From Ecdyonurus torrentis (taxonomy: Eukaryota; Arthropoda; Insecta; Ephemeroptera; Heptageniidae), in NCBI GenBank assembly GCA_949318235.1, contig OX439133.1, positions 7,070,637 to 7,134,636 on the forward strand: 64,000 bases of DNA. The letters are read 5' to 3'. Made by a program: the position numbers and the translations under genes. The notes under the pieces were generated by a model. The model did no database searches. It had not been told where the DNA came from and saw nothing but the letters and a program-made list of their open reading frames with translations. Positions 1 through 12,894 of this stretch are shown in pieces; the stretch's first letter is position 1; every line of letters starts with the position of its first letter.

Positions 1-3000
1 TTGTAGAACTTATGACGGGAGAGTGTAATGTAAGTATTTCAAGGTCCATGCAGGTATAATAATATAGTAAAAAATTACCCATTTTAATAAACTTTCAAAA
101 ATAGGTTAGATGAAAAATTTTATCATAACAATTAATAAATTATACATACGGATAATGTCATCTTAATAACTGACTTTTAGTCATCAAAGTGTGTTACCAG
201 TTTGATTAAAGTACATAGATGTGGTTTACATTAAAAAACAGTGCAGCACAAAACAATTTCAAAATAAAAGCTAGTAATATATATTATGTTACTTAGTATA
301 TTACTATATATCCTTTAAAACATCACGAAAATTTGAAAAATATTAACACAAAGTTGTTTTAAAGGACTTGGCAACTTGTACAAGAAGCGTGAAGATATAT
401 AATACTTTTGTGAAAGTTACTTTAGGACCAGGATTGACGGCCTTTTTCAACGATGTAGAGATTTCACTATTCCCTTACATAAACAGTGGAGTGACTATGT
501 TCAAACCTTCATCAAGCTTCATTGCAGGTTAGTGATTTAAATACAATCAACGAATTTAACAATGCAATCAATTAAAAATAAAAGATTTTAGAAAAAATTA
601 AGATAGTATAAACGAATTCCAGACTATTTAGGTTCCTTTTATACACTATCGCTTCTTATTATAACCCACGAGAGCTCTGACCTCTGACAGAATCTGTCTC
701 ACTTTTGAGTTTTATTTTTCAATTTAAATTTTTGTACAAGCTCAAAAATATGAAATTTTGTTACTTTCTTTAATTTGTTGACTGCGATATTGACAAAAAC
801 GTTGAGCGCGCAGAAGTAATTAAATTTTTATATTTTGCGTTACAGCCGTACAGGGATTGGGACATCTGCATCCCTTGCATATAAAAAATTTAATAGGTCG
901 CTGATCCTTGCTTGATCGGTTGTTTTGATGCTTCACTCACTGCCTTATATTATATGCATTAAAAATAATAATTGGTCAAATCTCGTATACAATATACATT
1001 TTATCTATACTTTGTTATGCTATATATTCAATGCAAATATCTGACTCTGAAATTTTTTCTAAGATCTTGATACAAATTAGGTATATAACATATGTATATT
1101 TAAATACGAATTAATAATTTAAATATAAAAGATTATAAGAAAAAACAAAGTAAAGTTGTTTGTAAAGTTAACAAACTTTACATGTGTCAAATACCATCTT
1201 AAAAATAGGTGACATCTTATTAAGATAAACCAATATTTGTATACTATTCTGAACATTCTTCAATCATTTAACCTCCTTAAAATATGTCCAACCTAACATA
1301 GAATAAAAAACCATTTTTTAATTCTTAAGGATTAATGAAAAAAACTGTATGCTTCCCTCCTTCTTAATTAGTTTTTGTAGTAAAGCGTTCGAAAACAAAA
1401 AAAAATTGTTACATAATTTTAAAATCTACAAATTTATTTAATATTTAAAATTTCACATAACACATAAACAAATATTTGCAGCACGTTTAACAAATGGTTT
1501 GGAAATTTGGTGGGACGGAAAAACTAAAGTATTCTTAGACGTTCCTGCAGAGTTCTACACTACAACTCAGGTAAAAATGTATAAATTTATAGAAAATACA
1601 ATCATAAACTTTAGCAATTAAGTTTAAGTATGATATTTAATAATTGTTAAAAATTGGTATATGCAGGGCTTGTGTGGTACATTTACAAATGACCCTACTG
1701 ATGATTTCGTAAAACGTGATGGAACGATTACAACCTCTCTCACAGACTTTGCCAACTCATGGAAAACTGTTCAGTCGTGCGGAGACGTTCAACAAGTCAC
1801 CCATGCCTGTGATTTATACCCTGAACATCTAGAAGCCGCGCAGCAACATTGCGCACTGTTAAACGGAACGTATTTCCAGCGTAAGTTTTGGCTGTAAAAC
1901 TTTTTTTTTTTAATGTTAAGAAAATATTTATAATATTTTGTTAAATTCAAATCTTTTTTAACGTTCTCTTTGTAATGCAATTGTAAGATCTAATATTTTT
2001 AAAGTGCAGAAAATACTTATGTTTAAGTTTTGTTTATATTATTTGATAGCTTCATTTAAATATCACTTATATGATTTTATATATATATATATATATACTG
2101 CAAACAATTTTTGGACGGCTTTTATAGCTGGTATGGTATTCAGTATCTGAAACAAAGCATAACGGATTGACACTTCAGCACATTTAAAAGAGTTTAAATT
2201 TATTAAATTTTGTTTTGTTTTTAGCATGTCATAAGGCACTGTCATTAAATCCAGTTTATGATTTCTGTCTGCAAGAAGTGTGTGAAAATGAAGGAAAAGA
2301 AGTTGCTTCATGTTCAGTGCTGTCTTCTTATGAGAAACAATGTTATTCTAAACTGGGAATAAATCTCGAATGGCGTCAGTTTGTCTCATATTGTGGTAAG
2401 TTTATATTGAACAAAACGCGCAGTTAAAACAATTAGTCGTATCAACTGGACTTAAAATATGTGTAACTATTTTTAATTAACCCTTATTGGACGGAATTAT
2501 TGAAGGTTTATAAAAAAAAGGAAAGTACTTTATTTGGTACAATAATGTACCGCCAGCACAATAAGGGTTAGAAGTCATTATATTATGTCCATTTATAGCT
2601 TGATACTTAAACTTAAGTAACAAAGAATACGTACAATATAAGAGTTAGTAACCAGGAAAGCACTTTTAAATAGATATGTAGCATACATAATCAGGTAATT
2701 TTTTTCTCCTATTTAAGACACACAGTCTGTTTTAATATTAGGGATTTGTAAATAGTACTATAATGAGATGTAGTATTGCAAGTGTGTACTGAACTCATGA
2801 CTCATGAGTATGAACATATTTTTTTAAACTGCAGCTAATCACCTGAAAAAATTCATACATTTGAAACAAAATATGTTATATTCTTCAAGCTTATTATTTC
2901 TGGGCTATAATAATTTGTGACGAGAATTTTTAAGATAGAATTTTTTTGATTTCATTTTTTGGTTACAGCAGCGTAAACCTATTTCAGAATAATAAAAATA

Positions 3001-4680
3001 AAAATACACACCTACCCTAAAGTAGTATCTTAATTATTATCTTTAACATAATTTAATTCCTACACCTTATTTTCTATTATATACTGCTAAATTTTATCTT
3101 AATTTTCAGACAGTGAGTGTCCAGCAGGGCAAATGTATCAGATCTGTGGTGACTCATGCGCTCGCTCCTGCAAAGACTTACAGTTAATGCCTACGTGTGA
3201 GAGCAAGTGTGCTGAAGGTTGTAACTGTCCTCAAGGTCACGCTCTCAAAGACGAAGTCTGTGTATCATTAGAGGAATGTCCTTGTTTGTACCAGGGAGTT
3301 GAGTACGAGTTTGGATACAACATCATCATGGAAGAACAAGGCGTCATTAAATATTGGTGAGATTTTTTTAAGATTATATATATAAGCTATAGTGTGTATG
3401 TTAGTTGACGTGATTAACAAATACAGGGTTTGTGTGTGTGTGTGTGTAAATACAGGGTTTTTTGTGTGTGTTTGTGTGTGTGTTTGTGTGTGTGTTTAGC
3501 GCTTACAGTAAACTAGGTATAGCCAGAGTTACGTTTAGATAAAATATGCAGCCAAAGCACAGCTCCAATAGAAGAAATCCGTCAGATGCTACTGCTAGGT
3601 TCAGAATGAGAAAAATATATAGCAAAAATAATAATAACAAAAAATAACACAAAAAGAGAAACAGGCTCTAAATGCAATACTATATTCCAATTTGTACAGT
3701 AAATTATATAAATAAAGTTATTAATTAGATTTATTTTTAACTTTGAATGATTTTAGCAAAGTTTGAAACTTGAGCAGTAGCTATTAGTTTACGGGATATT
3801 TACGAGCTTCAGAGCAATAAAATATAAAGTTTTATTTTTACTCTGAATAAAGAAAAATTTAACAGCGGTGGAGTGCCAATGGGAAAGGAAAACCAGATAA
3901 GGGTCTATAAAACTGTGCATATTTTATTTAAATAGAGCTTATCGGTAAAGCGTGCAGATAAAGCTAAGGTTACCCTTATCTAAAATTACGCTCATAAGCT
4001 TACTTTTCTTTTACGATTTAAAAAACCTACTGTGTGATGCTATGCCGTTGCATTTACCTCATTGTGATAGTTGTTGATGATTTACCTTCTCATGACAAAC
4101 ATGTCAATGAGAAATACTAAAAATAGAAAACTTTTAGGAATTTTTTAACCGATAAATGAGTTTCAATTTTTGAAAATAGTATAAACTATGACTTTTACAG
4201 CTGCTGAGCAAGTTGTAGATTTGTCCCCCAGCAAAATATTTTTAGTCGGAAAAGTAATTAAAATCTAAGAGGCAGGACAGAGTTTATTGACCAATGCACT
4301 GCAAATGCACTTTCCTTTCGGTAGAGAAAACTAGATAGCTGTGCTTTATAAATATATTGTATGGTATTTTAACATAAATAATATTTTTTTATATATCTCA
4401 CAATAATGACTAAGAAGATACAAAAAAATGCAACTGAAGTCAAAATTCATACAAAATTATTATATACCTTATTTCTATGAAACGTAAAATAAATAAAGTT
4501 GCAATATTAAGATAAAAAAACAAACATATAAAAGTATGGTGAATAAAGTGTATATTTCTAAAAACTACTTGCGGGGTGCACAGGTGCTACGTTTCCCAGT
4601 AGGTTGATGTTCCCCCTTCACCTCCGTAATAACAGCTCTTGTAAAAAAAATTATATATTTTGAATATAATAAATATATAT

Positions 4681-4773
<93 letters not shown>

Positions 4774-5184
4774 CAAAATTATGTTACACTTTTAATCTGT
4801 TCTTCGTAGTTGTACAATATTTTATATTATATCTATTTTAAGACAGTGTTAGTTAAATACTTGCATAAATTATACACGTTTGAACTGATGATTTAAGTTT
4901 TGTTTTTACATTCTATAGGTTTTTATAAAACCTTTGATAATGTATTTAAATCTTTTAGCAGTTATTAAATGATTTTCTTCTTTTTTTATATATCTTGCTC
5001 TTTTTTTTATCAATTCTCAAGTCTTCATCTTTTTTTTTATAATGAATGTTTTCTTTTCATAAATTTTTTTCATAATATCTTTTAGTGTTAATTATTGAAT
5101 TTTTCTTTATTCTTTTGCAGCACTTGTGAAGGAGGGCAATGGAACTGCGAAAGTGAGGCTCCTCGTAAAATTTTACACGATTAA
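1..5184 (+). CDS. vWD-C8-TIL domain protein, 3' part (hemocytin / SCO-spondin / zonadhesin type), 5' partial
   Basis: This is the C-terminal 324 residues of a secreted multidomain protein; the 5' end lies outside the window. Exons are 3-29 (partial), 365-527, 1482-1570, 1667-1880, 2225-2395, 3110-3356 and 5121-5184, all with AG/GT borders and consistent phase. Domains in order: the second half of a von Willebrand type D domain (CTRSVKIYN, then GLCGTF and FANSWK); a C8 domain (from HACDLYPEHLEAAQQHC to EWRQFVSYC); a TIL cysteine-rich domain (CPAGQMYQICGDSC to CVSLEECPC); and a short tail with CTCEGGQWNC that stops at 5182-5184. AATAAA lies about 25 bases downstream. In this family vWD-C8-TIL modules build large clotting, mucin-like or matrix proteins joined by disulfides. 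Which member this is cannot be told without the missing N-terminus. It could also be a short single-module protein. Confidence 0.9.
3421..3500. repeat. TG-rich microsatellite in the last intron of the vWD gene
   Basis: Interrupted (TG)n with a direct repeat of 'aaatacagggttt' on either side of the first block. The rest of this 1.76 kb intron (3357-5120) is AT-rich; apart from the (TA)n tract at its 3' part I see nothing coding in it. Confidence 0.8.
4672..4769. repeat. (TA)n tract
   Basis: Nearly perfect TA dinucleotide run of about 95 bases in the last intron of the vWD gene, about 350 bases before its final exon. Confidence 0.95.
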
Positions 5185-5324
5185 CTTTAAAAAATGTTTA
5201 TAAATTTAAATAAAATAAATAACTATAATTAATACATATTTTTTAAAATTTAATTTATAAAATACTCATGCTAATTTATATGTCTTGAACCTTACACAAG
5301 TACATATAAATAGTATTTTAATAA

Positions 5325-5489
5325 ATTCATTCATTCATTCTTTCATTCATTCATTCATTCATTCATTCATTCATTCATTCATTCATTCATTCATTCATTC
5401 ATTCATTCATTCATTCATTCATTCATTCATTCATTCATTCATTCATTCATTCATTCATTCATTCATTCATTCATTCATTCATTCATTCA
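5325..5489. repeat. (ATTC)n tetranucleotide array
   Basis: About 40 tandem ATTC units with one early variant (CTTT), just past the 3' end of the vWD gene. It gives a spurious open frame repeating His-Ser-Phe-Ile. Confidence 0.97.
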
Positions 5490-5634
5490 ATTATGCATTC
5501 ATTATAATGAATAATATTATACTAAAACATATAAAACATATACTTTAGTAACCTTTCTATTCTATCGACATCAATGAAAGAAACCTAAAACATATAAAAA
5601 AAATGTAATTATGATTTTATTTCTTTGTACTCAC

Positions 5635-5673
5635 AGCAAAAGTACACAGCAAGAAGCAAAGTAGAAATTTCAT
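5635..5673 (-). pseudogene. Orphan signal-peptide exon, related to the lectin gene at 6984-9912
   Basis: The minus strand reads ATG and 12 further codons (MKFLLCFLLCTFA) followed at once by a perfect donor GTGAGT. The first exon of the neighbouring minus-strand lectin gene has the same length (39 nt), the same phase and a very similar peptide (MKSILCFFLCAFV). No matching downstream exons exist between it and the end of the convergent vWD gene at 5184. It is either the leftover of a lost lectin copy or a first exon whose partners lie beyond the vWD gene, which is less likely. The splice site looks intact, so the exon may still be transcribed. Confidence 0.5.
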
Positions 5674-5949
5674 AGTGTTATCGTAGAAAAATATCACTGT
5701 GAATTGATTTAGGTTGTAATCTGATTAATTTTTATATATTTTTACAATCTTTTATCTATATTTGAGTCCACTGAGTTAGTTATTAAAGCATTGAAATAAA
5801 TATCAGTAATATTATCTTATCTTAATATTATTGTTATCAATACACAACATATATTATCTGTTATTGTAAAAAGATGATGCTGTTTGTTTTTTTTAGAGTC
5901 GGTATTACTAGCATAACTTTTGAGCATAATCTTAAAGACGTAGAGCATC

Positions 5950-6270
5950 TTAAAGACGTAGAACACCTTGAACACAAAACTTGCCTAATATCCTCTAACA
6001 TACCCAAATATCAACATTATTTTGGCCGGAGTCTTTCATTTCAAATTTATTTTCCATTTACAAAATGTCAGTTGCGGGTTTACTACGTCACAGCTCGCCT
6101 GTTTCCGCGCGCGTGGACCAGGCGAGCTGTGACGTAGTAAACCCGCAACTGACATTTTGTAAATGGAAAATAAATTAGAAATCAATGACTCCGGCCAAAA
6201 TAATGTTGATATTTGGGTATGTTAGGATATTAGGCAAGTTTTGTGTTCAAGGTGTTCTATACGCCTTTAA
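5950..6270. mobile_element. Palindromic (foldback) MITE, family F1, TTAA-flanked
   Basis: Two arms of about 150 bases are almost perfect reverse complements around a GC-rich centre (cgcgcgtgg, about 6108). TTAA lies at both outer ends (5950-5953 and 6267-6270). The terminus reads AGACGTAGAACACC. An 18-base piece of the left end is repeated just outside it (about 5932-5949). A decayed relative is at 42690-43019. Confidence 0.85.
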
Positions 6271-6330
6271 ACAAAAAACATATTATCCAATATCATAACT
6301 TAAATATCAACGTTAATTTGGACTAATAGT

Positions 6331-6347
6331 TGATTATATATATCAAC

Positions 6348-6436
<89 letters not shown>
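6331..6436. repeat. (TA)n tract
   Basis: TA run lying between the foldback element and the antisense Penelope-like fragment; the fragment begins exactly where the run ends. Confidence 0.95.
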
Positions 6437-6438
<2 letters not shown>

Positions 6439-6820
6439 ATGTTGATTTTCGAGTGACGTTGAATGATAATTAAAAAACTTTCTTGATGAAATATATTTGT
6501 CTTACCTTCTCTAAAAATACTGGGCTCTTTAACACTCGCTGTTGTCATTACTTTGAAAAAAAACTTATATATAATACGATAGTCTCTTTGTACATATAAT
6601 GTTTAAAAACACTCAATTCACAGTTTTTTTTATTTACATAGCTATATGTTAGTCACACAAAATATTTTCCCTTTTTGAAGACTATAATAATATATAAAAA
6701 TGATATATATTGTCTGTATTCTTCCTCAGAACTCATCAACCCTTATATATGCATCGCTGTTTGACGCGCTGATCTCCTGAAAGGGGGAGGGGTGCACCCA
6801 CCTCCTCAGGTGCAAGCAAA
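6436..6820 (-). mobile_element. 3' end of a Penelope-like element, antisense relic
   Basis: The reverse complement matches the 3' part of the Penelope-like copy at 12895-13612. It shares the block 'cagcgagtgt', a variant of 'agaaggtaagaca', and the 'cacctgaggagg...' region at its far end. No reading frame remains. It abuts a (TA)n tract, as the other copy does. Confidence 0.6.
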
Positions 6821-6983
6821 TAATCATTGACTTTAGTACGATTACATTGTATATACTTTCTTATCAAATGGTTTTAAAATAGGAATCCAAATGCGTGGTA
6901 ATTCAAAAATAGGTTAACTATTATTATAATTTTAAGTAACAATATAAATAAAACATGTTGCGAGTAGAATTAATAATATTTAT

Positions 6984-7965
6984 TTAACTAGTTAACCCCA
7001 TTTCTTCACACATATAGAAGTAAGCTCCTAAGCAGGTGACATCAGACCACCCTTGAATATCGTCACTTAAAATCAACACACATGTATTTGAGCCATTTGG
7101 TTGTCCAAATCCCCAGTTGGTGTAATTAAATACTTGTCCTAAACCAGTCCATATAAAACTACTGTTTTCAAGCCATAAGCCACTTGTCCATGCTGTTTTA
7201 CCTGTAATTTAAATTTATAAAAAGACATTATTCATTATAATTATGAAATGAAGGTTTCCGGCTGCAAAGAGTTTACAAATTATAATTATTATATTTTTAC
7301 TGCTTATTTATTTTATTTTTGTTATTATTAGTTTTTTCTGGCTTTTTTGCTATAAGTGAAAATTCTAATAAGTTCCACTCAAGAAAAAGTTTGATAGCCA
7401 AGTAAAAATATAAAATATATATAATATAATATATATATAAAATATAAATAATATGTTACATAGAATAAATATTATACTGTCATGCAGAATAAATAATTAT
7501 GTTGCTCTAATTTAGCATTATTATGCTAGAATAACATAAATGTAGCATAAATTATGTAATCTATTATTTCCGTGTTGGTGGAAATAATTTCTTACATGAT
7601 AATTGTACTATATCGATATGCTTGCCGCAAGTATCGGCAGGTGTTTGCTGCTTTTTATAATGTGTTCCCCTCATTTGAGAGTTTTAAAATTTTTACACAA
7701 AAATGATTACGTTAATCATCTGAGTTGTACTAAAATTTTAAAACTCTTAATTGATTGGAAGATATTTTAAAAATTACAACTACCCATAACTATACGGGTT
7801 GCCAATAATTAATTAGTACACTTGCCATACTACACTACTTACCAGTGAGTGATACGATTTCTCCAATTGTTTGCTGTTTTTCCTCATTTTGAATGGAAAC
7901 TAATTTCAAACTTATATCATTACATGCCTGTGTTGCATCGGCAAAACTCAACTGAAATAACAATA

Positions 7966-8029
<64 letters not shown>

Positions 8030-9912
8030 CTGTATAACTATATATATATATTAAACAGAATGTGTGTACAACATACATCTAAACATTCAATATTCATCCA
8101 CTTAATTATATAAACATATAATAATATCCAAATCAGAACATCTAAATAATAATAATGAAATTTTTTATTATTTATTAAACATATCATAAATATATTGCTA
8201 CACGTACGTCTACAGTTTTGCATAATGATTGTGTGATAATAATAATGGTGTTATTTTATTTTCAAAGTAATTTAAAGAACGCTATATATTTGAAAAAAAT
8301 AAATAAATATATTGTGATTTTTTTGTTTTAATATATAGATTTTATGCAATAAAGGTAAAAAAGTTCTAACGTAAACTTACCATTTCATTACTAATGTATA
8401 ATTTTAAAGATCCTTCAAAAAATATATTTTCACCTCCATCATCGGCTTTTAGTATTTCATATTTCGCTGAAAATTATTTTATATAATATTATTATATTAA
8501 TTATACTATACCTTATAAAACAAAATTATCAGAAATAAATACTCACGATTTTTCACTAAAGAAACTGTGGAAATTTCAACCTAATAAAACACCATGATTA
8601 ATAATAATAAGTTATATGTATGTTGGTTCTTTAGGGGCCAGTTGGGTTCATAGAGTTACAAGTGGTCATTCCAGAGGAGGATATATTTGGAGGGTGGAGT
8701 CCTCTAAGAGTCCTCAAAAAGGTAAATAAACGTAACCATATAATTGTAAAGTTTAAAAAAAAAAAAAGTTAGCAAACACAATTTTTTTCCAGGGATTTCT
8801 TCGTTTTTAAAAGCAAAAGAAAGGGATGAAATGCTAATAACAAAATAAACTTTCTATTTATTTATATATAAAATAATTGTATATATTTACTGGTTATTTA
8901 CTGGTTATTACTATATATATTACTATATATATTTACTGGTTATTATTATATATGTAATAAATATTGAAACAGATAATAATTTAAAAATTAGGTCCTAAGA
9001 TTTTTTTTATTACTTTTTCTCACTTTTTCTGATATAAAATCAGATTTATATTAAATTTTACAATGTTAAAACACAATTATATACTTTATTTAGTTCTAAT
9101 ATTAGTCAAAAGCATGTGAAAAATATCCCAAAATTAGTGAAAATGGTACGATCATTTTTTTTTTTTTTTTTTTTGTATATATTTTTTAATTTACATCTAA
9201 AAAAAATTATACAAAAAAATACTATGCTCACTAAGAATATGCAAGATATGCAAGACGATCGTAGAACCCATCATTGTAATATAAAATATAAAGCAAAAAA
9301 AAAAAAAAAATTAATAACAATAATTAATAATAATATTTAGGTGTTGGTGTTATATATAGAAGAAGAAAGAAACGAACATAATAATAATAATACAATAGGA
9401 TACTATTTCTATCAGTTATATTTGGTACTGAATTACTTTCACCTTCACCTTGAATCAAGCAAGTGTTTAAGGGAGTAGGGTACTGACTTTATATTTCAAA
9501 AACTAGAACTGTTTTGGGTCTAAATTTGGTGTCATTGTGTAGCTAAGGGTCACACCTAGCCGTGATAAAAATTATATGATGTTTGACCGTCCCGAAAAAA
9601 AGAAAAAATATTAAAATTAACATTGGGCCTTATGGGCATATAGTTTTAAAAAAATCATACATAATTAATTTGCTCGGTGACCCCCCAAAATTTTTATATA
9701 TTTGAAACTGTCTTAAGCTGAAGTCTGAAGTATCATTGTGCAAAATTTCAGATTTTTTTGACGAGAAAGTTTGAGTCTAATGGCCGACGTCGGTACCCTA
9801 TGTACTCCCTTAACTTACATACAAAACAACAACATAACAATAATAATAAGAAATGTTTACTTTTTTAACTTACGACAAAAGCGCAGAGAAAAAAACAAAG
9901 TATAGACTTCAT
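6984..9912 (-). CDS. Secreted C-type lectin (single CTLD), complete
   Basis: Five exons on the minus strand, in transcript order: 9912-9874, 8580-8547, 8466-8381, 7951-7843, 7201-6984. All have AG/GT borders and fitting phases, giving 161 residues. Exon 1 is a signal peptide (MKSILCFFLCAFV). The CTLD spans about residues 40-157. Visible hallmarks are LSFADATQACN, the core WTSGLWLEN and FIWTGLG, NWGFGQPNGSNTC at the sugar-binding loop, GWSDVTC, and a final YMCEE. The loop triplet is QPN, between the EPN (mannose-type) and QPD (galactose-type) classes, so specificity is open. GWSD replaces the usual WND, so calcium binding is possible but not certain. AATAAA overlaps the stop codon. The protein would be secreted and bind glycans, probably in immunity. 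It is convergent with the vWD gene. Confidence 0.9.
7970..8030. repeat. (TA)n tract in lectin intron 3
   Basis: TA run immediately upstream, in transcript sense, of the acceptor of the fourth lectin exon (acceptor at 7952-7953). It sits about where a polypyrimidine tract and branch point would be. Confidence 0.95.
9477..9813. mobile_element. TTAA-flanked MITE, family F2, in lectin intron 1
   Basis: Both ends carry TTAA (9477-9480 and 9810-9813). Terminal inverted repeats read GGGAGTAGGGTAC on the left and GTACCCTATGTACTCCC on the right. It is about 330 bases with no open frame. Confidence 0.75.
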
Positions 9913-10149
9913 GATTATTGACTAATCAATGATCTGCATATTATATGTAATCTTGTCAAACTTATAATACGTATTGATTTTAGATTATTGTTATCATTGG
10001 GAATTATCAGAAAAAATATAAAAATTCATTTAATTTATTATTTTTATTTCATATCAGTTTAATCAATACTAAATAGCCATGAACACTTGTCAATGTCATG
10101 TAAAAAAGTACAAAGTAAATAAAAAATGTTTCCTTTTTAACTAAGGTTA

Positions 10150-10700
10150 TAGTAATATTTAGAGCTCGGATTAAGAGGCATTTTTTTTTTTTTTTTTTTT
10201 AAAGCATTTTATTTTAGAAAAAAAGGCAAAAAAGGGCAAAAAAAACAACAACAAAACAAAGGCACTCTAAAAGTGCAATATGTGATATAAAATGAGGTAT
10301 GCAACAGTTTTATTATTATTTTTTATCATAATATCATAATTTTATCATAATATGTTATCTTGACATTCTATAATCTATAATATAAATATAACTATTTTGA
10401 TGAAATCAATTCAAAATAAATATAATGTACTTTGTTTTTATAAATATTTAATTACTTTAAGAACTATTTAACTACATTTAGCAATAAAGATTTTTTTTAT
10501 AGTATGAATGTTTTTTATTATATCAATAAAGTTATTGTTTTTTTAATAAATCAAAATTGGAAATCACTTTTTTTTTTTGCATTTTTAGTACAAATTTGTA
10601 CAAATGTTTAAAAAAGGCAATAAAGGCAATTTTTAGAAAAAAAAAAAAAAAAAAAGGCGTGAAAACCAAAAAAAGGCACTTTTTTTGTTGTATTTTCCTG
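10150..10700. other. A/T-homopolymer-rich block with repeated AAAGGCA motifs
   Basis: Runs of T or A of 10-20 bases alternate with AAAAGGCA motifs on the + strand. It may be a decayed repeat whose ends I cannot place. No gene is visible between 9913 and 12400. Confidence 0.4.
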
Positions 10701-10965
10701 CCCACCTTCTTACGATCGATGGAGATATGAAGTTTGAACAAAATACTAATCAAGAAAAAAAAAAAAAGCCTGAGATGCCTTCAAAAAGCCTAAATAAAAT
10801 TCTAATTATAATTACATATAACTGGATTTTTTTAATATTAATCTTATTTAAAAAGAAGTTATGTGTAGAAGGTAACATAATATCGTGCGTTTACTGACAT
10901 TAATGTTAAAATTATAATAATTATCAGTTTTCAAACTATATCAACAAGTTTTAAAGAACGATTGA

Positions 10966-11010
10966 GAGGGAAAGAGAGAGAGAGAGATGATAATAGAGAG
11001 AGAGAGAGAA
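10966..11010. repeat. (GA)n microsatellite
   Basis: Two short GA runs separated by 'tgataata'. Confidence 0.85.
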
Positions 11011-11299
11011 ATAAAACTACAAACAAAATTTCATAAGCTCTTTCACTATCTCTGTCTCTAAAAGATTAATTCTGTTTACAGGTAGGTTGTTCTGCAATCA
11101 AATGAACTTGAATCCTAAATTCATACATGATTGCGTGCTGTTAAAAAAAGACATTCATAATTATTGGATTTTTTTTTCTTGTTGTTCCTTTTAGAACACA
11201 TAATATTGAGCTCTTTTTTTAGGAATGTAGCTTTTTTTTTAAATCAGTATTTATAACAGAAGAAATCAATACAATGGTTTTGCTAGCAGGAGAAGCCGT

Positions 11300-11890
11300 T
11301 AATATATAGCTTGTTGTGTACAGTATATCTAACAGTGAGAGCTATGTTCATTGCTAATGATATGTGTGTATATTGTGTATTATTAACAATGTCCTAGGAT
11401 TTATGTGACTCGACATGAAAGGTTTGGTGGCGTCGTGATCATACATGAAATTCTGTGCTAACATAGATTATAGTGCGGGCGGTGGGAGTGCGCCGTAATC
11501 ATGTAAGTTCCTTCGAGGATGTTGTTACAAATACAAGTATATCAACATATCATAAGGGTTGCAAGTAGTAAACTATCGTTACAAACGATGAGAAATATAA
11601 GATGAGTGCCAGTCGTCCGGGGTACCAAATACCAGTTCAGGGAGGTTGGCTGGGATGAACACTACAGGTATGGAAACTTCCAAACACAATTTGACAGATG
11701 GTAGTAGACAGGGGATGGTAGGAAGGTAAAAACTGTTGCTACATCTCACTGATGACAGCTAGTGTATAGCACACGACACTGTTGGGTGGACAAATTGTTA
11801 GTGGCGATGGAACTCAGGTGCAGTATATATGCCTTATATCATTGGGTTAGCTGTAGTACACTCTGCAACTTAAGCATTTCTTTTTATGCA
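11300..11890. other. GC-richer unassigned stretch upstream of gene A
   Basis: About 590 bases with clearly more G and C than the surroundings, no long open frame, no inverted ends that I can find and no recognisable domain. It may be old transposon DNA or a transcribed noncoding segment. Confidence 0.3.
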
Positions 11891-12084
11891 GGTGGCAATG
11901 ATGATAAAAAAAAAACAAGAAAAAATATGGAACAATGAAAAGTAGTAATGCAAAATTATAAATTCAATAAGTATATACACTCTAAAAAAATAAGCTTTGA
12001 AAAGCTTGTACACAGTTTTGCATATTGCTTTAAGGATTGTGGACGAACGTTATTAACTTTGATAATCTATCGATAAATAAATAT

Positions 12085-12400
12085 AAATATGTAATAAATA
12101 TCATGTATTTTCTACAAAAGTGAAGGAAATTTTAGTTTAATTTAACTCAATACAAAAAAAATGTTAGGCTGTTTATGTTAAGCGGCACTATGTATATTTT
12201 GCGGGTTTATTGTAAGAGGAAGTTAGGCCAAAAACTCGCCATTTCAAAAACGTTTTAAAAATGTGTAAGCGTAAAAATTGTAAATATGAACTGGCTGAGT
12301 CAATAAAGATTTTTTATAATACTTCAAAAAAACTTTAGATCTCTCTCTGTCTCTCTTTCTCTCTCTCTGAAGTTATTTTGATTGACCTATACATATATAT
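12085..12400. repeat. Left edge of the A/B segmental duplication
   Basis: From about 12085 the sequence resembles 32625-32945. Shared blocks include 'tctacaaa.gtgaagg', 'aaaaatgtgtaagcgt', 'gaactggctg.gtcaataaag', and a (TC)n run after 'ctttagatct'. This marks the upstream boundary of the block shared by genes A and B. Confidence 0.75.
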
Positions 12401-12410
12401 ATATATATAT

Positions 12411-12710
12411 AATATATGCGTTCATGTTAAAGTCGACGCCATGTTGGATAAGTCAATAACATTGGTGGCATAGGAAAATAAATCATTTTGCCAGTTTAAA
12501 AACACTATGCAATATATTTGAGAGTATTGATACTGTAAATATGTTAAATTTGAATCTCAAGTATTTGAGAAAAATAACACATAACAAAAAATTAACCGAT
12601 TTTCCAAAGAAAATTGACTTAAATGATGTTTGTCCTATGCTGAGCAATGTTATGCACTACTCCAGTATGGCCTCCAAGCGCAATAAATATGACGTCATCC
12701 GCATACACCC

Positions 12711-12714
<4 letters not shown>
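12411..12714 (+). mobile_element. MITE family M1, copy 1
   Basis: About 300 bases, matching 19158-19468 (inverted) and 63315-63627. The right end is GCATACACCCTATA; the left end has decayed into the adjoining TA run. It carries the shared blocks 'ttcatgttaaagtcgacgcc' and 'cctatgctgagcaatgtta'. Confidence 0.85.
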
Positions 12715-12742
<28 letters not shown>

Positions 12743-12755
12743 TCTAAAGTTTGTT

Positions 12756-12764
12756 AGATCTATA

Positions 12765-12850
<86 letters not shown>

Positions 12851-12890
12851 TATATATATGTCATCGTTATATATATATATATATTTCGAA
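12756..12890. repeat. (TA)n tract with interruptions
   Basis: TA run on the left side of the Penelope-like relic; a matching run (13618-13722) lies on the right side. Confidence 0.95.
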
Positions 12891-12894
12891 TGTT

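Noticed and set aside
5285..5548. His-Ser-Phe-Ile repeat frame
   Set aside because: Translation of the (ATTC)n array.
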